NCBI GenBank assembly: GCA_963669155.1 | Contig: OZ022583.1 | Coordinates: 18,283,694-18,347,693, forward strand | Direction: 5' to 3' | Length of the DNA stretch: 64,000 nt | DNA from: Arbacia lixula | Taxonomy: Eukaryota > Echinodermata > Echinoidea > Arbacioida > Arbaciidae | Shown: positions 50,405-62,202 of the stretch, piece after piece | Layout of the letters: the number at the start of each line of letters is the position of its first letter | Numbering within the stretch: the first letter of the stretch is position 1 | Program-made: the position numbers and the translations under genes | Notes under the pieces: model-generated | Told to the model about the DNA's origin: nothing | Databases searched by the model: none | Seen by the model: the letters and a program-made list of their open reading frames with translations, nothing else

Positions 50405-51724
50405 GGCTTTGACTAGCGTTGATTTCATGATGTGAAGTTAGCACATATGTTAACACCTTATAGTTGACACATGCTTCTAAATACCATGTGACCTCTACTG
50501 GTACTTGCACCGGGAATAGTATGTAACAGAATAAATTATATCGGCATATTTAAATACTGAAAATGTTTTAAAATCGGTATAAATTTTGCACCATCTGCAA
50601 ATTCTATCAAACCACCAACCACAGAAAAGAAAATGTGAAATATCGACAAACATGTAAATAGTATTCTCATGTACCCTGTATAGCGATCAATGTATAAGGT
50701 GTGCACATATCATGTACATTTTCACCATTCACTGTTCAAAAAGACTTCCAAGAAATGTACGGTACGTATCAAACAATAACAACTTTTCTGTCCCTCATTC
50801 ACCACCAGGGCCTCATGGGAGGAAAAATTATCATTAATTTGTCTCTCAAATTAGCAATACCTCTCAGTAAAAATCAGGTCGTTATCCTCACAAAGACAAC
50901 ACTTTCCATTGTAAATCACGATAATGACAAAAAAACATCAATCAATTGTGGTGCCAATTGGAAGAACAAATGTGTCATATAAAATTGCCACCATGTTGCC
51001 TGTTTAAAGTTACTTGTTAGTGATCACTGCAAATTTATTTCACATATAAAAATCATTATTAAGGTGTTATTTAACATTTCATTTAGTGGCACAAATGGGT
51101 TCATCTTCTGCATAAATTTATGCTCTTATATTTTATGATTTGTACAACTTTGTATCTAAATTTAGAGCGGAAAACCACATTATATGTGGTGTCTGGTCAT
51201 AGAAGCATTTTGATAAGCAGTGGTGGATTGGTTAGAGATAAATTGGAGATTCCAAATAGACAGTTTTCATAATGTTTTCACAACTTTCCTCTTAACTACG
51301 AAGAATAGTAATGCATTTTTACATTCACCTGCATCTAGTCATTCAAATCCAATGGATGGAACACACTTTGAATCTAATTAGATGTTGCTAGTTGGACAAA
51401 CCTCAAACATGCCTTGGAGTTATCAATAGCAACATATTGTTTGAAAGCTGCCCATTAATTTACGTATAAAATGAACATGATCTATTGGGGCATGTGAAAT
51501 TTGAAGTTTTGGCAATTGTTAAACATCATCTAACTATCTTCAAGATATCTCACAAATTATACTGTTTCTGGTGCTCTTCTGCTCTCAATCAAACTCGATA
51601 TCAGACAATCATCAAGACAATAAAGTGTACATCAAGCATTAATCAAAAGTCATTTTACACTCACTTGATGATTTAAATATCTTGGTATATGATGCAATGT
51701 TCACCCAAGCAAGATACATTCTGA
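50405..51724. other. Downstream of ARMC5, includes probable 3' UTR
   Basis: No separate gene. The part next to 51725 is probably ARMC5 3' UTR on the minus strand; its length is unknown. Confidence 0.45.
51034..51039 (-). terminator. Candidate ARMC5 polyadenylation signal
   Basis: An AATAAA hexamer on the minus strand about 690 nt past the ARMC5 stop codon. I saw no closer canonical hexamer. The 3' UTR length is unverified. Confidence 0.25.
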
Positions 51725-52547
51725 TTACGCATTTTGAAGTAGTTCAACAATACTTTCCTTTATCTGGGCTCCGAATTGTGATGCCAAGAGAGCCGTAAGA
51801 TGCTTACGAATGTGAGACCGTTCCCTTAGAATAAAGAGGAGGCAGCATTTTAGAAACTTCTGGCAGCCATGGAGAGCTGCAAACTTGGTGAGCTTAGAGA
51901 CAGTCCGATCAGCGAGATGAGATACCAAGATAACATGAGTGATCTTCTGCTCAAGAGGGCAGAATTCCGCTCCATCTGCTTGGCGCTTGTCTCTCATCGT
52001 CATGTAGAACCGTAGAGTGGCCAACACATCTAGGAGACTGTCGAGGGGTTCCTGGTCGAGCAGACGAAGGATCCTACAATGGTGTGGGTGGCAGTCATAG
52101 AGGGCGTGCAGGACAAACTGCAGACTCCTGGCTCGTATGCCTTCCAGCTTGATGGACTCCTGTGCAGCTTCCTGGAAGTGGCCCGTTAAGAGGCAGGTGA
52201 AGTAGTATGACCTTGCAGAGAGGACCTGCCGACTGGCCCTCACGACCTCGCCCCCTCTGCACACGAGGGCCAAGTCCGCCCGGTCCTCTTGGGCCCGATA
52301 TAAGCATTCATCAGAGCCGCTGCTTTCGACTTCGTTATCCCCTGCAGCTTGCATCAGGTTGTCTTTCTTGCTGGACAGCTCACTCAGAGCAAAGTGCCTC
52401 TCACTGAAGGCCTCCCAGTTTGGCAAGAGAAAACAGGAGGCTCGCGAGAGAGAACGGCTTACTTTACTAGCTGTGTCCTTAAGTTGATGCAATAGTTCAT
52501 CAAGTCCCTTGCAGCTAACAAGAAGATGCTTGAGTTGTGCTTGAGAG
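51725..52547 (-). CDS. ARMC5: ARMC5 coding exon 5 (BTB domain, stop)
   Basis: The 823 nt start after acceptor ATATGCAG|CTCTC and end with TAA at 51725. The exon encodes residues 917-1190. DLALVCRGGEVVRASRQVL and YYFTCLLTGHFQEA form the BTB core that binds CUL3 in the family. The C-terminal helices run to ELLQNA. Confidence 0.93.
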
Positions 52548-55500
52548 CTGCATATAAGTAGAAGCAAACAAAGTATTGTATGTCAAAACAATCATCTATC
52601 TGTTTTCACAAAAAAGGGTCTCCCTCAGTCTGGTGTATACAGTATCAAGCAGCTTATGATTACATCTTATTAACCCCAAAGGATACCAATAAAAAAGAAA
52701 ACTGTTCTAAAAACAACGAACATAAATAACTTACCAATTCACATTCCTGCGCCCTTACTTTATTATAGTGATTTACCTGTATATAAATCTTCACACATGT
52801 AGTTCAACGATGTGTGAATTTATACAAGAAGCAAACCTTACAAACAAACTGCTCTGAATGCATTTCATAGGTATAGTAAAATTCCCTTGCAGGATTGATC
52901 TCATTTAACAACTTAAGCACTGTAGACCCATGTGACATACCTGTAAATGTATGGAAGTGAAATTGCAGCACCAAACTTCTTCTCACTGTCCTGTCCTCTC
53001 AGAAGATGTTCCACTTCTTTCTGTCCATATGTTGTTTCGGCAATGTCCCTGATGAGGTTGAGGTACTGTAGCAGTTTGCTTGTCTGAGAGTGAGACGTTC
53101 CACAATTCTCGGAAGTCGTAGAGCTCCTTCTGTTGATCACATGCCTGTCATCTCTCTCAGTTCTCTCTTCTTGCTTTTGGTCTGCATTCATGGCTCGGTA
53201 GATGACATATGGAATGTTGTGAGCAATCAGTTTATCAAAGAAGAACCTTGAAGAGAAAACATCTTTCAGGAGCAGATGTGTTCGTTCCCTGGCTACAACT
53301 CCCTGAGTGGCATTCTCCAGTAGAGTCTTCATGGAGGACTCTGTCGTAATGTGCTGGACTGGTGTGATATGATGAAGGTTGACCATCTCCTGCAAGATCA
53401 AGACTATGTTCTGTTCCTCTTTCCTGTGCCTGTGAGTCCTCTCTGAGCCTTTTACCGGAGTTCTTTCACCTTCGGTTAGGTCACTGCTACAGCTTGTCCT
53501 CCTGGAGGAGGGCTCCCTCGATGGTCTGCGAAAAGGAACTGGTGATGGCGAAAGTGAAGAAGCCTTCTTTGTTGCTGATATGTTCTGTCCAGTATTACCT
53601 GACTGAGAACCTCTAGAGAATTCCCCATCCTCGTCCATGGTTTCAATAGCGGTTTCTTTGTCGGTGCTAACCATATCTTCTTGACCCGATACTGGACTAT
53701 CCACAGTCATTTCTGGAACTAGTTTTCCAGAGGACTTTAGAGGATGTGGAAGTTCCCCTTCTTTAGAAAGGGACAACTTCCTCGTGGCCTGTTCCAATAA
53801 GACTCCAGAAGTTTCCTGATTGCATTTCTGTCTCTTAGAGGGGTGTTCATCTCCCTTTTCCACACTCCTCAGCCTCTTTCCTGCCCTGTCTTCATGAACA
53901 TGATCTGATGTGTCGCTGCTACTACTGCTGCTACTGCTTTCATCAGTCTCTGATTCCTCACTGACTACAGGACTGAAGATCTCCTCCGTGTACCCAAAAA
54001 ACTTCTGAGGAGACGAAGGGTCATAAAAGTATGATGGGCTGCTTCCAGGAGAGGCACTGTCACTCTTCGGTGGGGACATCATAGAGGTGGGGAACTGATA
54101 GGTTGGTTGGTGGTGGTATGTCGGCGATGCAGCTCCACTGCAGTGAATCCTGGGTGGGGAGAGGCCGGTGGAATAATACCCTGAGGGAGAGGCTGCAGAG
54201 ATGCGTGATGAGGGTGACATGCCGGGGCTCTCTGGGGCCCACTGGACTGGATACTGGGGGGACAAACCTTCACCCTCACCCTCCTGATACTGCTGGGGAA
54301 TTCTCGGAGTAAAAAAGGTGTGTTCATCAGCATCGCTCTTGGCTTGGGAGTCTGAATCATCAACCTCAGAGTCTCTCTTCATTTGCTTCCTCTCATCGCT
54401 TCCACGCTTCTTCTTTCTCTTTCGGCTTCCCCTGCGCTGAATTGTTTCAGCTTCGACCTCTGACACAGTCTCTGCAAATTTCAAACAAAAGTGAAAGGGA
54501 ATGTAAATCACAGCAATAACCTTACACAATATTATTGCTTTGAATGATGGGATACTCTGAAGATATTTACCAAACCCTTTGTCACAATTTAAGCATATAC
54601 CATTCAATTGTTCATTCAAATCTTCTTGCAACAAAACTGGTGACATATAAATGATTAATGCACTTCAGTAGCTAACCAGTTATTTGAAAGAAAATACTGC
54701 CATTATGTTTATTTTTCTTTTCCGATATGAATCAAGCTTTATGTTTCTTCATTATTTCTTCAAACTTTACAGTATGTTCATCTTTTACTGTCATGCATGC
54801 ACAGTGTGTATATCTAAATTTGTTCTTAAATGAAAGTGCTATCAATATACATACATGTAGGTACAAGAAGTAAAATAACAACAACATAACTAATATACAC
54901 ATTATATGAAATATGGACAAACAACCTCATATTCTCATTCAAAAGTAAATGATACATTCCCTCAATTAGATTTTGATTCAATAATTTTTGGATTTCTTCT
55001 TACTTTCACCATCTTCTGTTTGCTGCTCTCTCCTCTTTGCAATTTTGCTCTCTAGGTGTGAGAGCAAAACTTTCACCAGGTTCAGGTTGGCAAACTTCTC
55101 CATAGCAACTGCATCATAGCGAAATTCTGCAACCGCTGCCACGGCGAGAGATGACGGAACCAGCTGGTCAGTGTTCTCTGTTTCTCTCAGTAAGTCTATG
55201 ATGAACTGCAGTCCTCCAAGCTCAAAAATTTTGGCTCTATTCACAGATTCCTGACAAGAGAGACATAGATACTGTGCACATCGCTCCCTCACAGAGAGCC
55301 TGACATCTTCATTCTTGGCTGTCGCGAGGTAGAACTTGACAAACCCTGCATTCCCAAGTGCCGCTCTCCCGATGTCGCTGGACATGAGGTTGCCGATGCA
55401 CTCCCACGCATGATGCTGGATCTCAGTCTTATTGTGTGACAACAGGTCAAAGAGGTTGGACAAACTATCACTCTCCAGGACAGGGTTTGCCGCAGAAACT

Positions 55501-57510
55501 GGAAGCGAGAGCACGCAACGAGGCTTACGCTTGTCAAACGGCGCTGTCAAAGCAACTGCAGTCTCCACTGCCAGGAGGACAAGCTTGCTATCCTTTGACT
55601 TCAACTTGTTGGACACAACGCGCAGTCCGCCACAGTCCAGGATGTTCCAGAGGATCGTCTTGGACCTGCTGGAGGAGAAGACCTTGAGGACTCTGAGCAG
55701 ACTGTGACAGCACCCGCCATCCTCTGTCTGATCCAGAGCATGGACCAGAATGGGGATCACATCCTCGTCCAAATTCTCTTTGATGTCGATGCTCTTGGCC
55801 AGGTTTGCCAATGCTCTGGCACATCTGTTGGTTATGCTAATGGACGAACTGGAATACTGTCGAAGGACGGAAGCTGGGTAAAGGAGAAATGTTTCAAACA
55901 GAGTCATGAGATAAATTAAAAGTATCTACATATTACCAAATGTGGAATGTGTCTCCTGCACTAATGGTGTCATATCATTGAAATTCACTTCCACTTGGAA
56001 TACCACATTTATGCAGATTCTGTGCAGCAATCTAAACAACTTGGGGAATTGATACTTCATTGGACATGCATACTATTGAGTGTGTGCACGCATATTCAGA
56101 AGCTACTCAAACCCATGTTGTAGCTGAGAGTTAGATTTTGCAATTTTCGGCCCACCAAATTGTTCTAAAATTACACATTAATTTTCATGGCCTGCATGTA
56201 TGCTACAGATTCTATATTTTCTCAGAATACTACATCAATTAGAGAAAAAAAGAGTGAAATAATACATTTTTATGACGAACATACATACATACAATGCATA
56301 CATATCCATGAACAAGAAACATCTCTCTTTTATATTATAAATAAGTTCTACCTACCAGTATAAAGGAAATGATTTGCTGAAATTTCTGTATGAATCTAAC
56401 CTTCAACAGAAGTTTGCAGTACACATATGTATAAATATACACCAAAATTAGTATCTTTTTATTGTTGTTTCCCATTTTGTAGCATTTTTTTTTACTCTTT
56501 AAAATGAATATCAAATACAATGCATTAAAAGTACAAAAAAGTATGGTATACACATCATTACCACGGCCAACAAAATTGTGCTTCACTTACCCAGAACTGA
56601 AATTCCATCACCATCACTAACCTGTAAATTGACAGACAAACACAAGAATAAAAAATGTGTTTTTACAGGGGAGAAAAGGTAACATTCATATTTGAGACTC
56701 TGAAAAACATTCATCATATTATCACAGGCATACTACAGGCAAAATAAGTACTATGGTGGCTAGCCAAATACACAAAACAGTTTTTTTTGCGGTCTTCGAG
56801 ATGACTGTTGGAAAATGTTCATCCTTCCCCGTTCCCTTGATCTAGATCTGAAGACACATTGAAAACAGTTTCCTGTTGTCAAATCTCTCACTGACACTGG
56901 CATGAACGCTATGAAGATGAAAAGTATCAAAAGCATATTTATGCAGTTTTCAAGGCCTGGGCTCCGTTGCATAAAACTTATCATCAATGGTAACTGCCAT
57001 TATTGGTAATTTCCATGGTAACACCACTCAACAGCCAATCAAATTCAAGGTTTCCATAGAAGTTGCTATTGCTATCGGTACAGTAGCAAAGTTACCATCA
57101 ATGGTAAGCTTTTATGCAACAGGGCTCAGGCCATATAAGGGCTAAATTGAATTCAATAGATTAAATATTGACTATTGTTTTACAGTGCATACCTGCTCAG
57201 CATTGTTTTTGTCCAGACAAATAGTGGCTAGCACACTGACAGAGAGGTCAATCACAGATTCATCTTCCAGTTTTTCTCGTACAATCTCCAACAACTTTAC
57301 CACTCCATCTAGCTTGAAGAATGTGGCAAGGAACTCCTTGTAAAACTGTTTTGATGTGTGGATTTTCTCCCGGATGTTCTTCAGTGTTCTTTTGATGATT
57401 TCTGCTTCATTGCTCCCTTCTAAATTTGAGATGTATGATTTGATCGTGTTGGTAGAACTTGATCCACTGGTTGCTGTTATTTTTCCACTGGTCAGGCTGG
57501 TTGTAGACAT
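51725..57510 (-). CDS. ARMC5: ARMC5, armadillo-repeat and BTB protein (complete, 5 exons)
   Basis: Exons 57510-57193, 56621-56591, 55873-55004, 54471-52941 and 52547-51725 join in frame to 3573 nt (1190 residues; human is about 935). Order: armadillo-type helices about 20-400; basic patch 419-434 (RRGSRKRKKKRG), a likely nuclear signal; Ser/Pro-rich disordered linker about 430-735; second helical repeat segment about 740-960; BTB domain about 1005-1110; helical C-terminus. Strings such as ARALANLA, ALGNAGFVKF and ISLPYIY line up with human ARMC5 ARALGNLA, ALGNAGGVEV and LTLPFIC. Known: human ARMC5 is a CUL3 substrate adaptor that directs degradation of the RNA polymerase II large subunit, and its loss causes adrenal macronodular hyperplasia. 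The extra length is mainly in the linker. The start follows an in-frame TAG six codons before a TTG that is not used. Confidence 0.93.
52548..52940. other. ARMC5 intron 4, non-coding
   Basis: 393 bp bounded by the exon 4 donor and exon 5 acceptor. It holds no repeat or gene I can recognise. Confidence 0.6.
52941..54471 (-). CDS. ARMC5: ARMC5 coding exon 4 (linker and second helical segment)
   Basis: The 1531 nt have acceptor TTTGCAG|AGACT and donor TACAG|GTATGT. The exon encodes residues 407-917. The first two thirds is Ser/Pro/Glu-rich, with a basic cluster at 419-434 and a poly-Ser run inside an acidic stretch. The last third (TTESSMKTLLEN, TSKLLQYLNLIRD) is helical and matches the mid-protein LGERLLQNLTV region of human ARMC5. 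Confidence 0.92.
54472..55003. other. ARMC5 intron 3, non-coding
   Basis: 532 bp, AT-rich. Open frames from exons 3 and 4 spill into it, but there is no independent coding signal. Confidence 0.6.
55004..55873 (-). CDS. ARMC5: ARMC5 coding exon 3 (armadillo core)
   Basis: The 870 nt have acceptor TTTACCCAG|CT and donor GAAA|GTAAGA. The exon encodes residues 117-407 and holds most of the armadillo solenoid, including ARALANLAKS, ALGNAGFVKF and SVNRAKIFELGGLQF. The reading frame runs on past the donor to a TAA at 54978, so intron retention would add only a short tail; the spliced reading continues in phase into exon 4. Confidence 0.93.
55874..56590. other. ARMC5 intron 2, non-coding
   Basis: 717 bp of AT-rich sequence with short ACATACATAC runs at about 56280. 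Nothing else was recognised. Confidence 0.55.
56591..56621 (-). CDS. ARMC5: ARMC5 coding exon 2 (31-nt microexon)
   Basis: Acceptor AATTTACAG|GTTAGT and donor CTGG|GTAAGT bracket only 31 nt. The exon encodes VSDGDGISVL plus one base of a split Ala codon completed by CT of exon 3. The joined reading (GISVLASVLRQY) matches family GILPLVTILQCM. Both phases fit and the splice sites are strong. Confidence 0.88.
56954..57132. mobile_element. Palindromic MITE in ARMC5 intron 1
   Basis: The left arm GGCCTGGGCTCCGTTGCATA returns as TATGCAACAGGGCTCAGGCC. Inner arms ATCATCAATGGTAAC and GTTACCATCAATGGTAAG also pair. The rest of intron 1 (56622-57192) is unremarkable. Confidence 0.82.
57193..57510 (-). 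CDS. ARMC5: ARMC5 coding exon 1 (start codon)
   Basis: The 318 nt encode residues 1-106, ending DKNNAEQ before donor CAG|GTATGC. The ATG at 57510 has A at -3 (AAAATGT), and an in-frame TAG lies upstream. The segment LSVSVLATICLD matches the LALSILADCC armadillo helix of the family. The first 30 residues are Ser/Thr-rich. Confidence 0.92.
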
Positions 57511-57760
57511 TTTGGAGCTTGATGACAAATGTTTCCTAGACTATAGGTTAGATATGATAATCAAGGTGCGTGTGTGCGATCCGCTCTATGTATGCGCCGC
57601 TCCATCTGCTCAAAGTCAAATCGGGGCCAGGATGACCTAATTCCAGGCCACGGACGCCGGCGAGTTTCACAGTCCCCAACCGCCTCAGCTCAGCTCAACT
57701 CAACTCAGCTCAAACGTAGCATTAACCACAAATAGGGGCAAGGAGGCTACGCAGCTTACG
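57511..57760 (-). promoter_or_regulatory. ARMC5 5' UTR and promoter region (likely)
   Basis: The DNA directly upstream of the ARMC5 ATG is richer in CpG than its surroundings (for example the 57580-57665 stretch). It includes a short pentamer repeat of CTCAG/CTCAA at about 57684-57714. No TATA box was seen. The assignment rests on position and base composition only. Confidence 0.35.
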
Positions 57761-58187
57761 GCGAAGGTGAGACTAGTATTACGCAAGACCTCGTTGTTCA
57801 ATTTTCCAAACGTTCAGCCTACTATCAACGTACATGTACTTCTACACAAACTAAATCAGAATTTAATAACCAAGCATATATTATCCGTCAGTCCAGCGGG
57901 TACGTCTAGCTTTGCCAAATACAAAGAAGGCAGCTACACAGTCATTGCATTGCACACGTACACGTACATCGCGCATATTTGCAAACTCTTTAGGCCGGTC
58001 ACCTGATAAATCACGTGACATTACACCAAACCTGTCTGGTTGAAAGTTCCAGTAGCACCTTCCGAGCTCCCTCCCCCGCAGTGTGACCAGTGAAAAAAAT
58101 CAAATTATGCCAGGGGAGCAGCGAAATTATGCTAAATGGCCAAAAATTATGCCGAACCCTCACGTGCGTTACGTAACAAGCGCGCGC
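57716..58187. other. Intergenic, upstream of ARMC5
   Basis: No gene. At 58095-58155 three AAATTATGCC/AAATTATGC motifs occur, the same word family as at 63530-63620. A CG-dinucleotide run (CGCGCGCGCGCG) lies at about 58180. Confidence 0.5.
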
Positions 58188-58338
58188 GCGCGCATGTCTA
58201 TGCACTCACGCACGCACGTACGCAAACGCACACGCACAACACACACAAACACACGCACACACACACACACGCACACCCACACACACGCACACACACACGC
58301 ACACACACACACACACGCACACACACATACACACACAT

Positions 58339-58429
<91 letters not shown>

Positions 58430-58462
58430 ACACACACAATCCACACACACGCACACACTCAA
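58188..58462. repeat. Long (CA)n microsatellite with (TA)n core
   Basis: About 275 bp of CA with CG, CCCA and TA interruptions, including (AT)8 at about 58373-58388. Several overlapping His/Thr or Cys/Val frames are artefacts. Confidence 0.96.
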
Positions 58463-58485
58463 CCAGTATTTATTCTTCAAAAAAA

Positions 58486-59155
58486 AAGTTGCCCCCTGGA
58501 GGCATATGGGGGGGGGGGGGGGGGGTATCCCCTCCCATCCCCTTGCCATTTGTGTACCCCTATTTTAACAAACTAAGGGGGGGGGGGGTATCCCCTCCCA
58601 TCCCCTTGCCATTTGTGTACCCCTATTTTAACAAACTAAGGTTCTTATTACCTATGGATGATTCCTATCAAGTGGAGTACGGTTAAATTCTTGAGTAAAA
58701 CTTTTTTTTTTTTTTTTAGAAAATAAGAGAAAGTTTCCTCCTGGAGGGCATTTCAAGAAAGTTGTTTGCACTTACTAGACAATTTCAGTGAAATCCTCGG
58801 CTTTGATTGGCTAAGAGGCACTAGCCTCTGACTGTTACTATGGTAATTGTCGGAGAAAGACAACTTTTCAGACGAAAAATATTGATTAAATGCCCCCCCC
58901 CCCCCTGTGGCGTTTTGGGGTCTACCCCCCCCCCCCCACAGCCCCTTGCCACTTGCGTACCCCAAGTTTAACAACTTAAGTTCCCTGTTACCTAAGGATG
59001 ATTGCCATTCACTTATCTATTATTGAGAACAAGTCTTTAAAAAATAAGACAAAAATCCCCATGATAGGGGGTCGTTTGGGAAGCTATCCCCCGGCCCCTT
59101 GCCACTTGTGAACCCACACTTTAACGAGGCAAGGTCCTTATTACCTGAGGTTGAT
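58486..59155. repeat. Diverged tandem repeats with poly-G/poly-C insertions
   Basis: A roughly 78-bp unit (GGTATCCCCTCCCATCCCC, TTGCCATTTGTGTACCCC, ACAAACTAAGG) is perfectly duplicated at 58525-58640. Two older relatives lie at about 58930-58990 and 59085-59150 (CCCCTTGCCACTTG, AACAACTTAAG). G and C runs of up to about 20 interrupt it. Confidence 0.85.
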
Positions 59156-59539
59156 TACTAATAATTTGTTTTCAAGTCCGGCCGTGCGTTTTCGAAAAGA
59201 AGTAAAAATAACATATTAGGGCCCCTGTGGCACTTTGGGGGCTTCCTCCACGCAACCCTGAAAATATTTTGAGATGCTTCTATATCTAATATTGTTTCAA
59301 ATATGATTTTGTGCATTTGTGCCAAATTTGGTGCTTGTAGACAGAAGTGCACAATTTTTCACCTTACCCACACCACTAATAAAAGGCAAGTTTTGTTTTG
59401 TCTTTTTTTAATTTTCACAAAACATCCAGGTTCACGATTTATGTTCATTATTTAGCACATGCATAGATCAATCAGTAACAGAATGAATTTGGCATAAAAG
59501 GCAACGATTCTGGCCCAAATCAAGGCAGTTGATTTATTA

Positions 59540-60240
59540 CAAACAGCTAATATAAAACAAGGCCCATCTGAATGCAACCAGAGTTGTTTCGAGTTATTAT
59601 ACAGCTTCTTCCTAAAGCATTGCATACTGTACGATGTAAGGAAATTAAATAAAGAAGTTATCGCATATTTGTCTTTTCAGTAAAGAGCGTTGAAGAATGT
59701 AAATAAGATCAATGATGTATTTCTATAAATTACAGGTACACCAATCAGTAGCATAGTGAATTTGTTTTCAAAAACAAGTACAAAACATCTAACATAAAAC
59801 AAGGCCCAACTGAGAACACAATCCTGAGTTTCTTTTCTTATAACAACTTCTTCCTAAGGCAGTGAAAAGGCGCTGCATATCATATTTCTTAACCAATTTA
59901 ACAACATTAAATGTTCACAACATTAAAATCATTATGTTTGTTATCTTAAATTTTAAGATAACAAACAATGATTTTGGTATAAAAGTCAAGTAAGGAATGT
60001 GTTTTATTACAAAACATTAATTACAAAACAAGGCCCATCTGAGAACACATCCTGAGTTTTCTTTGGTCATAATATTCCTTTTCTTCCGAATAGGAATTGC
60101 ATAAAATATGTCACACATTTAAAAACAAGGCCCATATGAGACTACATCTTTTCTTTGGTTGTTATATACAACTTCTCCCTTAGGCATTGCATCACATAAC
60201 GTTACACATTTCGTGAAGAGCATTTAAGAACATTGTTCAT
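59540..60240. repeat. Diverged tandem array, AACAAGGCCCA units
   Basis: AAACAAGGCCCATCTGAGAACAC-type cores occur at about 59557, 59800, 60030 and 60125, each followed by TTCTTTTCTTATAACAACTTC-like and GCATTGCATA-like sequence. Units of roughly 100-240 bp are strongly diverged. No coding content. Confidence 0.65.
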
Positions 60241-61493
60241 GATTTATGTTCATTATTTACGACATGTAGATCAATCCAGCCTCAAAGTTTGGAACTTTGG
60301 ACCATAACTCTATGCAGTACAGCCACCCGCCCGCCGCATGCGGTGGCCCCACAGTAGGCCTATATACACCGACCCTAGCTAGGTATATGTACTCGGCTGT
60401 GAGTTGCATGAGCCCCGTTCATATACCATATACCGCTATTATTACCGATGCACATCGGTAAGCAAGTTTCCAGCGAGCCGCAAAAGCACCGTTCATATAC
60501 ACCCCCAAAAGCCGTAATGTTGCGGTGTTTTGGACAGCTGGACTCTCTCCAAACATGCTCCGCTCAGCCCACTGAACTAGAAAGAACCTGGAAAGAATTT
60601 GCACCCGAGCAGAGTATCGCCTCCGAGTCAGGCTAGTCACGTGATCGCCGCCATCTTGCTCGGTCAATCTCGATCGCGCGCTTTCCGTGTCCCACTCACA
60701 CGCACGGCAGCGTTTTCACGATTGTCAGGGTGTTATCGCTTGTTTTGCCGTTTACGGCAGTTTCCGACGATTTGAGTGACTTCATCCAGAGTACAATGAA
60801 TCGGCATTGATTAAACGGGAGCTGGATATCCATGTACTTCAACATCCTTGCCTACATGAAGGCACAAAATTAATCCATTATGGGCAGCATTAACCACAAT
60901 ACCACATTGTTTTTGAAAACTTAGATGTTTGCAGTGCACTTTAAAAAAATCCAACAATTCCATATACCCTGTAACCAAAAACAAAAATGTTTTTCAGTGT
61001 ACAGGTATGTTGAAATATATTTTGCAGGTGCTTCTAATATTATTAAGAGAATGAAAAACAACATTGTGTTTCCATTTTTTTCAACTGATTAAAAAACCTT
61101 GTGTTGCATTCTTGCTTGAATGTCGTGCTTCCTTATTTTCACAAATTCTGATAATACAAGATTTGATTTAGTCAATACTTTATTAACTAACTCTATATAC
61201 ATGTACATGTAAGTTAGAAGATTAAAAAATAAATGCCTGGAGTCTCTGAACTATGATCAGCCGAAGCTATAATCAAAGACAAAAACAACTCCGGTTGTAT
61301 GTGTACATGATACATGTACGTTATTACACATGAAGTTTTGTATTTCTTAGCCACTTTTGAATACCGCCGATCATGCCAAACTTAAACTCAGGGGTCAAGA
61401 TTGACAAAATACCAATGTGATGAGATTGCAATCACATTTATTACAGATTTCAGACTTGTACAATGAGCCTATGTAAGCTATCATCTTCTACAT

Positions 61494-61917
61494 GCATGGG
61501 TGGAAATCCCGGGGGGGGGGGGGGGGGAAGAGGGGGAGGGTCGTGTCCCCCACCATTTCGAAAGGGGATAATGTCCCCCCCCCCCCCACCACTATTTACA
61601 TTCGTGTTCAATTTTTTTTAGAAAAACGTCATAACCCCCCCCCCCACCATTTCGAAAGGGGGGGGGGGGACACAATATCAAATCCCCCCCCCCCCCCACT
61701 ATTTTCGGTCGTGTTCCCCCACGAGACTGGGCGGATTGGCGGATTAATTTTTTTTCGAAAAACGTCATAACCCCCCCCCCCCCCCCCCCTTCCCCCACTG
61801 AGAGCATTTTCAGAGACTGGGGCAGGATAAAAAAAATGAAGGAAAAAAAACTCCCCAAAATCCCACCACCAGCCCCATGTCCCCTCCACCTTCGGGAAGC
61901 GATTTCCGCCCATGTCT
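61494..61917. mobile_element. G/C-homopolymer MITE-like element
   Basis: GGGTGGAAATCCCGGG on the left and GAAGCGATTTCCGCCC on the right are roughly inverted ends next to CATG. Inside, five G or C runs of 10-19 nt alternate with CACCATTTCGAAAGG and GAAAAACGTCATAACC, which occurs twice. Run lengths may be imprecise. Confidence 0.55.
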
Positions 61918-62044
61918 ACATGGTATGATTATTTGAGACAACTTAAAATATACATGTATCTTAGCTAAACATCCATTTGCTGTTGTTTTTTGTTATCATA
62001 TTGGTTTAGTTGTTGCTGTGTCTTAATTGAATGTGAATGAATCT

Positions 62045-62142
62045 GAAGTGTGTGTATTTGTATGTGCTTTTTTGTGTGTATGTTTGTGTGTATATGGGTG
62101 TTGTGTGCATGTGTGTGTGTTTGTGCGTATGTGCGTGTGTGA

Positions 62143-62185
<43 letters not shown>

Positions 62186-62202
62186 TGTGTTTGTGTGTAT
62201 CT
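62045..62202. repeat. (TG)n microsatellite
   Basis: About 160 bp of TG with C, A and TT interruptions. Open frames on both strands are artefacts. Confidence 0.95.

Noticed and set aside
54978..55003. Alternative ARMC5 C-terminus from reading past the exon 3 donor
   Set aside because: The frame ends at a TAA soon after a strong GTAAGA donor, and the spliced reading joins exon 4 in phase with family-conserved domains.
57526..57528. TTG as ARMC5 start
   Set aside because: An in-frame ATG with good context lies six codons on at 57510, and non-ATG starts are rare in animals.
58083..58576. Overlapping Thr/His and Cys/Val frames
   Set aside because: They are translations of the CA microsatellite in different frames.
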